Below the pieces are notes generated by a model. The model did not search any database and was not told the origin of the DNA. It saw only the letters and a list, made by a program, of their open reading frames with translations. Positions 33,660-45,135 of a stretch of 64,000 nucleotides of DNA are shown here, piece after piece. A program made the translations under genes and the position numbers. How positions within the stretch are numbered: the stretch's first letter is position 1; every line of letters begins with the position of its first letter. The DNA is taken from assembly GCA_013350335.1 (NCBI GenBank), contig CM023539.1, positions 21,434,448 to 21,498,447 on the forward strand, read 5' to 3'. The stretch is from Chimonanthus salicifolius (taxonomy: Eukaryota > Streptophyta > Magnoliopsida > Laurales > Calycanthaceae).

Positions 33660-36107
33660 TCTACTTTTCTTCTTTTTGAGATGAAAACTTACTAATTAAA
33701 TCTTTATATTCAAGTTTTGTTAGAATTTCATTTTCAATTGATAATATGGCTAATTCACTTAATCTTTCTTATAACATTGTTGATCATAGATAAGATTTTA
33801 TCAATTTTAACTTTAAAAAACTTTTTTTTGTCAAAGCAACTGTTTTTGGTATTGTCAATAATATTCAGTATGCAATAAAAATATTTGCAAAAGAATAATC
33901 TATTCTTTTAATATATTTCAGAATTTCAATTGGAGTTATTATTTCTATTTGTAACATTTTTCTTAAGACTTTTAACTCTGAAAACAAATCTAAATCATCT
34001 ATATCAGAAACCTCATTATGTTTCAAAACACATTCAAGATTAAGACAATTTTTTTTCAAACTATCATCATTTAATGATTTTAATTTTTTTAAATCAAATA
34101 AAAAACTAAAAATATCTTCATATTTTTTAAATTGTTCAAACCTTCTTTGAATTGAAGAAATCGTATGATCTACTATATATAAAAAATAACCAACTTTAAA
34201 AGATTTTTCGGCTGATTGCGTTAATTCATCATCGACATTTTCATCAAACTGTTTTTTTCTACGAATTTTACGTCATTCATTAAATTTAGGTTATATATCT
34301 ATTTTAGTTGTAATCTCTTTAGCTTCAGTAAGAGCGGATGTAAATTCATTTTCTCTATAGTTATTAAAAAAACTAATAAGACTTTTTAATTGATCTATAA
34401 CAATATCAATATGCATAACTATAGCTTGTAATTTCTTACTAACTAAGTTAACAACAAATAATATATCATACCAAATAGTCATACCTAATAAAAATTCAAA
34501 ATTTCCGATCTCATATATAGCTAAACTTTCAGCTCCACTTTCTATTTTAGGGTATTCACTAGTTTCTGCTAATTGAAGTAGATCATCGCTAATTTTTTTA
34601 ACTTGAAATTTTATTGTTTTAACACTTTCAATACGATTTTCCCAACGTGTTTGTGACAATGACTTTATAGTTAAAATAGATATATTATCTTTTGAAATTT
34701 TCCACGGCTTTGTAGAAGAAGAAAATAGTGAATATATACATTGTACTACTCCAAAAAAGGATATAACTTTAGGACATGAGTTTTCCATATCACAAAGTAC
34801 TAAGTTTAAACTATGAGAACCACATTGTGTGTAAAAAGCTGTAGGATTTGTATTTAATAGTCTTTTTTGTACACCTTGTTGCTTTCCTTTTATATTTGAT
34901 CCATTATCATACTCTTGTCCTCTTACATCATTAATATCGAGTCCTAATTTTTTTATTACATTTAAAAGTTCATTAAAAAGCCCTCTTCCAGATGTATCGT
35001 CTACTCTTAAAAATTCTAAAAGTATTCATCAGCTTTTATTGGATTTATTGAAGGATTCACGCAACGCAATATTAGAGTCATTTGTTCTTGGTGGCTTGCA
35101 TTCGGAGTACAATCAAGTATAAGTGAATAATATTTTGCCTCTTTAATGTTTTAATAATTGTACTTTTAATTTCAGCTGCTAAAATATGTATTAATTCATT
35201 TTGTATATTATGCCCAAGATAATGATTATGGATTTCACAATTTTTAATACGACAAGATATTCTTGCATTATTGGATCAAATTTTGCAATCATTTCAATCA
35301 AAGCTAGAAAAATTCCATTATTTTCTTCATATATCTTCTCATTACTTCTAGGAAAGGGTATGTTATTTTTAGAAAGAGTTTTCACAACAGCAATAATTCT
35401 TAAGAGTACTTGTTTCCAATGTTCTTTCTATTTGTTAATCTGTTCTTGAATATTTTTACGATTGTCTTATTTTTTAACAACCTTGATTCTAAATCAATCG
35501 AACTCTCTATATTCATAAAATGCTCATTTGTTAGTTCATGATATTTAAGCTTAAAATCAAGATTTCTCCAATCTCTATTTCCATTCGTAACTGATACGCT
35601 TTTACTCGGTTTTGAATTAAACAACTTGCAACAAAAACAAAATACCAAATCCATCTCTTTTGAATATTCTAGCCATTTTCTATCATACTTTTCTCCATTT
35701 GATAATACTCAAGTATAATAGTTAGTAGAGAAATGCCTAAAGTTTTCATCCATAGAAAATTTTATATTTTTCTCTCTAATTGGACCTCTTTTTACAAATA
35801 AATCTCTTATTTTTATATCTATAGTTTCCCATCATCCTAGATCGTAACTAATTGTAGAAATAGAATCGGATATTTCATTTTCTTTTCTTGTTTCTTTTTC
35901 TTCTAAATTTTCTTGAGTATCATTATGAATTTGTTCATTGTCATTCTTTTGTACCGTTAGCTCATCATGGTTTAATTCTGTTAAATGAATCGGTTGTTCA
36001 TTTGTTAAATCTTCGTTAAAATTATTTGTTAAATTTTGTTTATTGCCAGTAACAAATTTATTAAGAGCCCATTTTTTAGATTGAACTAGTTTTTCTATTC
36101 TTCTCAT
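33660..36107 (-). pseudogene. hAT transposase (TTF zinc finger, DUF4371 and dimerisation region), heavily decayed
   Basis: Cut-and-paste transposase remnant in pieces: 36107-35832 (basic start, Asn/Glu-rich linker), 35654-35400 (zinc finger VFCFCCKLF with YHELTNEHF), 35385-35191 ([32 protein letters not shown]), about 34920-34790 (YDNGSNIKGK and a C-x2-H-like QCGSHSLNL), 34788-34291 (TRWENR with the conserved Trp, GNFEFLLGMTIWYDILF), and 34059 to about 33680 (LFSELKVL, ITPIEILKYI, the hAT dimerisation part). The gene order and phrases match ZMYM1-like plant hAT proteins. Numerous frame breaks and A/T drift make it old. Terminal inverted repeats and the 8-bp duplication were not found. Confidence 0.85.
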
Positions 36108-36744
36108 TTTTTGAAGTTTTTGAAATCCAGATTCACATTTTTTATTTAGACATATTTATAATTAAAAGACAATTATAAATAAGACAAAAACTTTTAAGAT
36201 TAAAGAATAATTAAGAAGAACTAAAATTGAAATGTTAAAAAACAATAGAACTTGGCACTGTGACAATAAGAGAATTGACGAATAGCTGAGTTGTCCTTTA
36301 TTATTCAACCAATTCACCAAACATCTTTAAATTAAAAGTCACAACTTGATATGCAAAGATGAAATATATTGTTAAATAAAAATTTATAGGCTTGAGAATA
36401 AACTTTAATTAAACAATGGCTCCACAAATCAAGTAATCAACCATTCAATTTTGTAAACATACCAATTGGGACAACTCTAGTATAAAAGCAATTGCGAGAG
36501 ATCTAATGTTTCATCTATTTGTAAATTGTGTTGTGTTTGTAGTATTAGGTGTGTGGCTCCGATTACACCTAATAATTTTAGGAGATAAAGTCTACTCTTA
36601 GAAGGACTCCTAAAAGGGAAAGGCAAGGTCTGTACAGTATGAAAATCTCTGGCAAAGACTCGTCAACTTCTATATACATTATGGGGATGTGGTTCGAATC
36701 AATACAAATTTTTTCTCAGAAAATCTGAGAATTCTAGTTGGGCA
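36108..36744. other. hAT 5' flank and target of element A
   Basis: AT-rich, non-coding. The last five bases (36740-36744, GGGCA) would be the left target duplication of element A, but its right copy is beyond the window. Confidence 0.5.
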
Positions 36745-36849
36745 TGTAACACTCCAGATTTTCCTTACATATAAATATATTAGAATCATTCATTTGAATT
36801 ATGAATTAAAGGAATTTGAGATTTAAAAAGTGGAACTTGACATTAGATG

Positions 36850-37065
36850 GGCAAGAAATGGATCAATGACCCAATTAAGACCCAATGGATCATGGGTGAG
36901 CTTGATTGGGTAAATTTAAAGAAATGGGTCAATTACCCAATTGGGACCCAATGGGTCATTTACCCAATTGTGACCCAATGGGTCATAGTGAACTTAAATT
37001 TAAGGTAATTGGGTAAGGTCAAAGTAAATGGGTCAACTAACCAATTAAGATCCAATGCATAAAAT
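36850..37065 (+). repeat. CCCAATTGGGT/ACCCAATGGGTCA repeats in U3 of LTR A
   Basis: About six loosely spaced copies of ACCCAATTGGG or GACCCAATGGGTCA palindromes. The 5' LTR has one extra unit of 27 bp (about 36958-36985) compared with the 3' LTR (62880-63055). The repeats lie upstream of the proposed TATA element, where enhancer sequence is expected. Confidence 0.8.
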
Positions 37066-37427
37066 CCATCTAATCAAGTGAGGTGACATATATGTGATGT
37101 GGCATTGCCATATGGCATGCCTAGAAGCCAACTAGACAAGGAGGCTACATCATCGAGTGACATGGCCAAGGTGGGACCCAAATGCCATGTGGTGACCTGC
37201 ATGGCCGGCAATGTCATGGTTGACTTGGTCAACCACCTAGTGAGTTCAAGTCATGAGTTTAAGATTAAAATTAAATTACTTGAGTTGAGTTGGGAAGGTG
37301 AAGAGTTTCCATCTCAAGGGGCATGAAGCCAAGAGATGCATTGGTTTAAGCCAAGGGTCTCCTTGGTTAAACCAATGGCCTCATTGGTTAAACAAACCGT
37401 AATGAGGGAGAGAAAAGGGGCCATGGC

Positions 37428-37440
37428 TGTTATACAAAAG
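37428..37440 (+). promoter_or_regulatory. TATA-like element of LTR A
   Basis: TGTTATACAAAAGG followed by a cytosine-rich stretch and then CTCTCCTCTCC leader. The offset of about 690 bases from the LTR start is similar to the TATA offset in family F. The 3' LTR has a mutated version (GTTAGACAAAAGG). Confidence 0.35.
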
Positions 37441-37997
37441 GACACAACCCAAGGGGCACGCCACACCCCTTGGCCGACTCCTCCATTGTGAACAAAAGAA
37501 TTTCTCTCCTCTCCTCTTTTTTCTCTCTCCCACCTACACTTCTATACTTGGAGAACTTCGGAAGAGCAAAGGAAGAAGAAGGATTAATGAAGAATATACA
37601 GATCAAAAAGAAAAGAAGGAGACAGGAAATAAGGTATGTTAAGGTTTAGCAATATAGAAATAACTTTAAGGAAGCTATAGCTTTGGCAATGATATGGCCG
37701 AATCCATGGGTTCCATGGCTGGTTGGAATGGATGGCCAAATGCTTATAAGGCCATGGAATTGGAAATTCATCCAGAGGATGGTGATGGGTTGAAAAAAAC
37801 AACCATAGGATTGAATCCAAAACCATGCGATAACGGTACAAAGATTGAATGAATTATGCAAAAGACTCTAGCCTTGGCTAGAGGGTAGAGTAAATTCACT
37901 AAGAGTTTTATGGAAGATGAAATCCATGTTTAAAAATGGTAAAAAATGGATTTCATAAAGAAGGGCATAACCATGCATGCAAACAGTGAAGACTGAC

Positions 37998-38585
37998 AAA
38001 AAGTCAGTCGACTGAATCTCATAATTCAGCCGACTGAACTGATGCTAGCCGAGCACACAAGGGTAATCTGGGTGTTTCAGCCGACTAAGTCTGATGATTG
38101 AGTCGACTGAAAGTGTGCTGGCCGAGAACATAAGAGATATCTGGATGTTTCAACCGAATGAATCTTTAATTCATCCGACTGAACGTATAAGTACCAAACA
38201 AGTAAGTGATCTAAGGTGTTTCAGCCGACTGAATCTTATGATTCAGTCGACTAAAAGTATACTTATCAAACACGTAATCGGTTTATTGATAATTCAGCCG
38301 ACTGAATCTTTTATTTAGCCTACTGAATGTGTACTGGCCGAACACACCAATGATCTGATCCAAAGTCAGCCGACTGAATCTGTGATTTAGTCAATTGAAA
38401 GGATATTGACCGAGAACACAGAGGGTTTGACCCAAAGTCAGCCGACTAAAAGGTTTCGGGTCAAGTTTATACAGTACCGATTTGTGTTTCAGCTGACTGA
38501 ATATTATTATTCAGTCGACTAAAAGTTTGCGAGTAAAACAAAGACTGTATCTGGGCGTGATGGGATTCAGTCGACTGAATTTAAT
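37998..38585 (+). repeat. GTCGAC palindrome array in LTR A
   Basis: About eight or nine units spaced roughly 65-75 bp. Each is a hairpin of TTCAGCCGACTGAATC, a short loop and GATTCAGTCGACTGAA or variants, separated by CTGGCCGA(A/G)CACA-type spacers. An equivalent array in reverse orientation is in LTR B (53880-54535). By the TATA position it would lie in the transcribed leader. Confidence 0.9.
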
Positions 38586-38666
38586 GTTTTATTTTTGGTT
38601 AATTTTCCAGATACCACTATTATCTGGTAGGATGTAAGGAGTGATGAAATTGGAATGGAAAATCGG

Positions 38667-38671
<5 letters not shown>

Positions 38672-38740
<69 letters not shown>
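38672..38740 (+). repeat. (TA)n microsatellite within LTR A
   Basis: About 34 uninterrupted TA units. No comparable run is in LTR B at the same place (about 53780), so it expanded after the two copies diverged. Confidence 0.95.
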
Positions 38741-38741
<1 letters not shown>

Positions 38742-40032
38742 ATTGAATTTAATAAGGTAAAGATATTCGCAAAGAGTTTGTGATTCGTTTCGATGTGATC
38801 GTTAACACTATCTTCACGAGACAACAAGGATAGTGTACTGGACGTTGGAAGGATTCCTACCGTATTGAGACACTATGGATTATATATAACACTGGTTTTT
38901 ATTCCAATTATGATGTTTACTTTGGTTAAACAAATGATATATGTTTATAAACTGATTTTCAATGATATTATGTAATTTGAAAAGAAATGGCATTCTTGCA
39001 TACATTACCTCATGTATGACATGTGAGGGAATATATGTGACCAGCAAGCCAAGTTATGAGCGTTCGGACATAATTTGGGCTTGAAACTAGCTTATATGAA
39101 GCTATGTAAACCGTTGAGATTTTGGTCTTGTCCGGGACTGCTAGAAACGGTTACGGCGTAATTTGGGACAAAGAGCTCTTGGGTAGACAATCCCGAAGCC
39201 CTGCGCAGAGGGAGGAGTCTACACTCCATCGGTAATTCCGATTAATTTGTGGGGAGGTATACAATGATCTAGTGGTGCCGTCACAAAACATTGCAGGCGT
39301 AATTGGCCAAGGGAACACCTTGATATGGCGATTTATCAAGGAAACTATTTATATATGATGTGATTGGATATGATAATTAGGTGATAGATCATTTGGTATT
39401 AACACCCATGACCATGATATATATGATTGCATGATTATGATATTGACATCATGCATTGTTTTTACTACTTATGAGATGTTTTACAAATGTGATATGATCT
39501 TGATTTATAATACTCCTATGTATACCATAACCCTACTTGGCATGTTGACTGACGCCCTACTTCTACCCTTTAGATGATGGAACAGGGAATGACAAGGAAA
39601 AAGATATGGGACATGAAGGGAGCCAAGCATGGGAGCTTGGGTAGGATTATGTTTAAATTACTTATGTTGATTTTGAATGATGTATTGGGAGGACTGATAT
39701 TTTGGATATTGTAATAACTTAGAAACTATTTGCTATGGTTTGATAATCCTTAAGTTTTAATTTGAATTGTTTGGTGATTGGTTTTCCCTGCTTAATGATG
39801 ATATGTATATGAATGGTATCTTATTCATATGATAATTCCGCAAGTATTCAGAAAAACGTGTGAAACGTTTTAGTAGATTTAATCCACGTACACGTAAAGG
39901 TGACCAGTTAAGGGTCGGGTTTTAGAAACTCGAATTTAACTCGAGTCGTGGCGTCTTGCTCTCTCTCACTCATTTATAAAAAGAAAAAAAATACTCTGAT
40001 TTGTGGCGAGTGAAAAGGGACGGGGCGTTACA

Positions 40033-40051
40033 GTTGGTATCAAAACGAAGC
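40033..40051 (+). promoter_or_regulatory. Primer-binding site of element A
   Basis: GTTGGTATCAAAACGAAGC directly after the LTR end. TGGTATCA is the initiator tRNA-Met type PBS with a following mismatch. Confidence 0.85.
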
Positions 40052-40507
40052 TAGAAGTGTTGAATCTCACAAAGTAAGATTAATACGGTATCATGTCTCA
40101 CTGACAAGATAAGAATCCCAACTGACCGACTCTTCGGAGTCTACTGCACGGGGGGTAGATTAATTTACTTTGATGAGAATCAGATAGTAAGTATTCAATC
40201 TGAGAACAACACTTGATGAGAAAAACAACAACAAGGGAAGGACAATCACTGTAAATTATAGATTTATCAAACATAGCGAAATAAATCGTCCCTTCCCCAA
40301 ACAAGAAACATCATAGTTTCCCCAAAGATAAGGAACACTATATGATACATAGGAAGATTTCCCCCCAAATAAGAAATATTATGTGATATCTAGGAAATTT
40401 CCCTGAAACAAAAAATACAAGGTGATACTTAGACAATTTCCCCAAATATTTGAACACTAGTTCTTATGAGAAAACTAAGTCAACCAATGTTTTGATGACT
40501 TAGGAAA

Positions 40508-41029
40508 ATGCGTCCAAGAAGAAGAAATACCCTACATAACCCATATCAGGAAGAGGGACAGGATAATGTGAACATTCTTGAGGTACCTCCTGAGCTACAA
40601 AGCCTAGTGCAGGTAGTGGTCACCTCCGTGTTACAGCAACATCAAAACGGCAATGGAGGCACTACCTCCAATGAATCGCAGAATTGAAACATGGTCAGAG
40701 ATTTCCAACAGCAGCGTTCCCCTTATTTCAAAGGGAAAGAGGGATCCGCGGGAGCAGAAAATTGGATTGAAAACATTACAAAGATCTTGAAGTTGCTTAA
40801 GATTGTTAGTGATGAGGACATAATACTGCTAGCTACTTCACAATTGGTAGATGATGCCGGCAAATGGTGGAAAGTTATAGAACGACAACAATCACAGATT
40901 CCAGCGGAGGATAGGACAAAGATGATTTGGGATCAATTCACTGGAATGTTTCTGGATCATTACTTTCCAGAGGAGGAGAAAGAGTGTCAAACACAGGCGT
41001 TCATATCTTTGGTCTAAGGCACCATGATT
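40508..41029 (+). pseudogene. Gag N-terminal part of element A (interrupted by element B)
   Basis: The ATG at 40508 opens MRPRRRNTLHNPYQEEG, which meets TGA at 40685, then continues in frame through the capsid start (YFKGKEGSAGAENWIENI, WWKVIERQQ, IWDQFTGMFLDHYFPEEEKE, FISLV). A TAA at 41015 stands where CAA is expected from the copy in B. Gag forms the particle that packages element RNA. Element B inserts at 41030-41034 and the coding sequence resumes at 55718. Confidence 0.9.
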
Positions 41030-41034
41030 GTTGC
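41030..41034 (+). repeat. Target-site duplication of element B, left copy (GTTGC)
   Basis: GTTGC immediately left of TGTAACGCTCC. It is repeated at 55718-55722, proving that 41035-55717 entered as one insertion. Confidence 0.95.
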
Positions 41035-41182
41035 TGTAACGCTCCGCCCCATTTCACTCGCCGAAAATCAGAGTATATATATATATTTTTTTATAAATAA
41101 AGAGTGAGAGAGAGAGCAGGGAAACGTCACAACGCGAGCTAAGTCCGAGTTTCCAAAACTCGACCCTTAACTGGCCACCTAT
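41035..41182 (-). mobile_element. 3' LTR of element B, terminal fragment only
   Basis: Matches 52541-52688 (the 3' terminal 148 bp of an LTR) with few changes. It joins integrase sequence directly at the AYRLI codons, so about 3 kb of LTR plus the integrase end is missing. Confidence 0.92.
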
Positions 41183-41680
41183 CAGACGATAGGCTACTTC
41201 CTCCACCCTCTCATGAATTGGAAAGGGTCCCACAAATCTGGGTGACAACTTCCCTTTCTTTCCAAATCGCATGTGTCCTTTTCGTGGTGAGACCTTCAAG
41301 AATACTAGATCTCCCACGTTAAACTGAAGGAATCTCTTTCTCTTGTCCACGTAGCTCTTCTGACGACTCTGTTCAGTGAGCAGATGTTGTCGTATCACCT
41401 TAATCTATTCCGTGGTCTTTACAACTAGCTCAGGCCCTATAAGTGCAGGCTCACCGACCTTTGTCCAACACACTCGTGATCTACAGGGTCTACCATACAA
41501 CGCCTCAAATGGGGCCATTTTGAGGTTTGCCTGGTAACTGTTGTAGTACGAAAACTCAACCTTTTTTAAATGATCTTCCCAACCACCCTTGAAGTCTAGC
41601 ATTTAAGCTCTCAGCATATCCTCCAATGTGTGTATTGTTCTTTTTGACTGACCGTCGGTCTGTGCATGGAATGCTGTGCT
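41183..41680 (-). pseudogene. Integrase C-terminal part of element B
   Basis: Minus-strand frames 41602-41405 and 41398-41183 hold MLDFKGGWEDHL, YNSYQANLKMAPFEALYGR, then after a stop KVIRQHLLTEQSRQKSYVDKR, VGDLVFLKVSPRKG and GKLSPRFVGPFPI. These match the end of A's integrase (61995-62430). D is inserted just upstream (TSD GTGCT). Confidence 0.92.
41676..41680 (+). repeat. Target-site duplication of solo LTR D, left copy (GTGCT)
   Basis: GTGCT here and at 44242-44246 bracket the LTR exactly. Confidence 0.95.
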
Positions 41681-42381
41681 TGTAACACCCGGGCCATTTT
41701 CACCTAAATCAGAATCTATTTTTTTTTGAATTAAGAAGTGACAACGGGCGCAGACGTCACGACGCGAGTTAAGTCCGAGCTTCTAAAGCCCGGCCCTTAA
41801 CTGGCCAACCCTACGCGTGCGCGGAACTAAGTCCATGAGAACAGTTCACACGTAGGAAGTAAACTAGCGGAATGTAATTATATGCGGAACATTATAATAG
41901 AGACTATCCTACCAGTTTTAGATAGAAGGGAAGATACCTCATTAAATTACTAAAATACCCCTATGTTCATAATCATATCTCAAAATGATAACGTCCAGAG
42001 TACAGTCCAAACCATAGCAAGAAACAGTAATTATTACAAACCGACAAGCTAAGCTACTTAAATTATATTTCCAAAATAAGACTTAAATAAGACTAAGTAG
42101 TCGCTTTCCCCAAGCTCCTAAGCTTGGCTCCCGTCGCGTCCGCCATTTCCGCCGTCTCCTGCGTCATCAGTTAGGGTAGAAGTAGGGCGTTAGAAAACGC
42201 GCCCAGTAGGACTCCGAGTAGGGCTAGCACATGGATTAGTGATAACAAGCATATCGATAATAATATAATAAAACATATGATGAATGACATGCCATGGGTG
42301 CCTATGTCATGTGTCCCACCCATCATCCATATCATCCTAAAATGTCGTATCCCCCTTGACGGCAAAGCCTCGTCAAGGTGT

Positions 42382-42556
42382 CCCCATGTTTGCTTCTCGG
42401 TCGCCCCGACAGAGCATGGACTCCTGTTATAGTATATCAAGCTATCCCCATGTTTGATTGTAGGTCGCCCCGACGGAGCATGGACTCCTGTTATAGCACC
42501 TCAAGCTATCCCCATGTTTGCTTCTTGGTCGCCCCGACGGAGCATGGACTCCGGTT
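42382..42556 (-). repeat. 64-bp tandem repeat, nearly three units, in LTR D
   Basis: Units start at 42382, 42446 and 42510 and contain GTCGCCCCGAC(A/G)GAGCATGGACTCC. It is the counterpart of the tandem module in LTRs A, B, C and 5071-8333. Confidence 0.92.
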
Positions 42557-43202
42557 TCATTATTTTCCAGCCCATGCCATACATGAGATGTAAGTGCATT
42601 ATGCTATGTAGTATATATATAATTCATATCCTTAATATAAAATCCATAGCATTGAAATATAATCCATAGCCTTAAAAATCATCCATAGCATTAAAATATA
42701 ATTCATAACATTTAAAATACCATCCATAGCATTAACGTATAATCCATAGCATTTAAAACCCATCTTAAAATAAATCATATAATTACCGAAATAAAACGAG
42801 GAAACCATCACATACACATAATCCACGGCTTACAAAAAGGTAAGAATCCTACCGAATACCGCTTAGCGTCCCGTTACGTTTTCGTTCGATAATCCGGTCG
42901 CCGATCGCGTACCGTTTCCGACGTCCCGATACCTTATTATACATTTACCCAATTAGTCCATATTTTATCCATGATTAAGTCCCTAATTGATCACAACCTT
43001 AGATCCATTAATGATCCCTAATCATGTTACAAGATTATCATAATTCAGCCTTTAACTTAGCCTCATTTCCATTGATTTAAATACATGCATAATTCCAAGT
43101 TTTAGCGCATTAAACATTCTCATTTGTGAGTCTAAAACGCAGCAACCCTAAGTTTCATTTAATCACTCATAATGTCATCTTAATGTACCCAAGTTCATGT
43201 CC

Positions 43203-43920
43203 AACCATGGCCGAACCCATGTTTCCTCAATTGTGGCCAATAATTACGGTTTTGCCACTAGACTTCCATGGTTTAATATTCCCTCCATTCATGTATATTT
43301 TTGCCCATAATTCATCCACATACTTAGTCCCATGAATGATTTAATGACCATGACATAATATCCCTAAAATCAGCCACTTAACTTAATTAAATTTGCAAGC
43401 ATCTAATCCCATACTTAATTCAATATTTAGCCCACAACATGACCTACAAATGGGTCATGGGTTCGGCCATACACCATGGCCGAACCCATGATGCCTATTT
43501 TCCATTTTTCTTGGGTCCATTCTACCTCATTTGGTCCTATCATAAATGAATTTAAATTATACATTTAAATCACCCTTTCATAATCATCATGAGCTATACT
43601 TTGGTCCATTTAATTAACCATCAACCTTCTCCATTAATTTCCATACTTTCATAACCATTTAAACTCATGATTCCATCACCATAGGGTTCGGCCATGGTGG
43701 TTCATGATTCACCATTTTTCCTAGCTTCTTGAGGCCACAACATCATTCACACACTCCATGATTTTTCCTCATTTAAACCCCTTTAAAATTTTTCCAACAT
43801 TCAATCATTTACAACCCTAAAAATCATAATCATTCTCCATAGTTTTAAACCTTAAAACCCTAATTAAATTCATCAACCATTTACCATGCGTTTCGGCCAT
43901 ACTACATGGCCGAACCCTAT
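43203..43920 (-). repeat. TTCGGCCAT...ATGGCCGAA palindromes in LTR D
   Basis: Full or half palindromes at about 43203, 43461-43492, 43684 and 43888-43915, in the form GGTTCGGCCATACACCATGG plus the mirrored CCGAACC. The same unit occurs nine times in LTR C. Confidence 0.88.
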
Positions 43921-44241
43921 GGCCCATCAATCCATTCAAAAACCCATGTTTCTATCAATCGGGTCACCATTGGGCCCCTGGCCCAATTAATTTATTTTCT
44001 ACCTTTTACCTTAAAGCTTGAATCATTTTGATCCATTGGGTCCCACATGGTTATCGGGCCCACTTTGACCATTATTGACCCTTTAAATGGATCCCATCCA
44101 ATCCATGGTCAATTGGACCATATTTGGGCCTTTGCCCCAAAATTTGATCCATTTAACATCTATATATCAAAATTCCAATTTTTTTCATTATTAAAATAAA
44201 TAAATGCCATATATGTTGATTTAAAAATTCGGGCTATTACA

Positions 44242-45130
44242 GTGCTGATTAATAAACTAGTTCCCATAGCCAACTACATGCTCTGGCACACTCTGCTGGT
44301 GAATCGGCCATCTCTATCGGACACAATAGTCCTGGGGATACCATGTAGTCTAATGATATCCTTGATATATAGTCGTCCCAAAGTCTTAGACGAGTCTGTC
44401 ATTTTGATTGGAAGAAAATGTGCAGACTTGGTCAGACGGTCCACCACAACCCATATTTCATCGTTACCCTTTGATGACCTTGGCAACCCTGTCATAAAAT
44501 CGATGGAAATATGTTCCCATTTCCATTCCGGCACTGGTAAGGGTTTAAGTAATCCTGGCGGCTTCTGGTGTTCTGTCTTGACTTACTGACAAGTAAGGCA
44601 ATGAGCAACAAAATCAACTACATCTCTTTCAAGTCCATGCTACCAATATTGTCTTTTCAGATCATGGTACATTTTGGTGCTACCCGGATGAATAGAGAGT
44701 TTTGTTTGATGAGCTTTAATCAATAACTCTCTTCTACAGCTTTGAGGCACTTATGTCCTGCCTCGGAATAAGAGACCTTGTCCAGGTCGTAATTCCCATT
44801 CAGGTACGACCTCACCCGTAGACATCTTAACCCATATTTCCTCCACTTCCAGATCCGTCCGTTGTTCTTGTTAATCTTGGAAACCATGCTACCGTACCAT
44901 CAAATTATACATACTCCCACGGTCCTTGATGTACAAATTGAATTCCCGGATGGTTGTCAACATTTCCCATTCTTTCATAATCAAACTGGTCACTATTGCA
45001 TGTGACATGCGACTGAGGGCATCCGCTACATTGTTCGCCTTGCCAAGATGATATCGTAGTGCAATTCATAATCTTGCAGATATTCCATCCATCTGCGCTG
45101 CCTCATATTGAGTTCCTTTTGATCAAATCA
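44242..45130 (-). pseudogene. RNase H end and integrase N-terminal/core part of element B
   Basis: The minus-strand frame 44534-44274 reads [35 protein letters not shown] (first catalytic Asp) and [12 protein letters not shown] (second). Upstream, 44600-45130 holds out-of-frame remnants of the zinc-binding HHCC region and the RNase H end, with several stops. The right TSD copy of D is 44242-44246. Compared with A (57950-58645) this copy is more damaged. Confidence 0.85.
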
Positions 45131-45135
45131 ATACG

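Larger units (their letters stand above)
36745..40032 (+). mobile_element. 5' LTR of element A (3.29 kb)
   Basis: Starts TGTAACACTCCAG, ends GACGGGGCGTTACA just before the PBS. The first 1.25 kb matches 62770-64000 closely. It includes, in order: CCCAATTGGGT repeats (36850-37065), a TATA-like stretch near 37430, a CT-rich leader, the GTCGAC palindrome array (37998-38585), a long TA microsatellite (about 38672-38739), one copy of the GGAGT/ACTCC module (39205-39262) and the conserved end block AGTTAAGGGTCGGG. Confidence 0.94.
41681..44241 (-). mobile_element. Solo LTR D (2.56 kb) in element B integrase
   Basis: Plus-strand ends TGTAACACCCGGG and TTCGGGCTATTACA, perfect 5-bp duplications, no internal genes. 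On the minus strand it starts TGTAATAGCCCG. It carries the conserved end block shared with A-C (41760-41815), a 64-bp tandem repeat (42382-42556), and four TTCGGCCAT-type palindromes (43203-43920). CCATTGGGTCCC words lie near its U3 end. Confidence 0.94.

Noticed and set aside
37998..38585. Repeat-spacer pattern resembling a CRISPR array
   Set aside because: Units are imperfect palindromes with variable spacing inside a plant retrotransposon LTR; CRISPR is not expected in plant nuclear DNA.
38567..38827. Open frame rich in Tyr-Ile repeats
   Set aside because: Produced by the TA microsatellite; not a gene.
42378..42669. Two overlapping frames in LTR D
   Set aside because: Created by the 64-bp tandem repeat; no domain.
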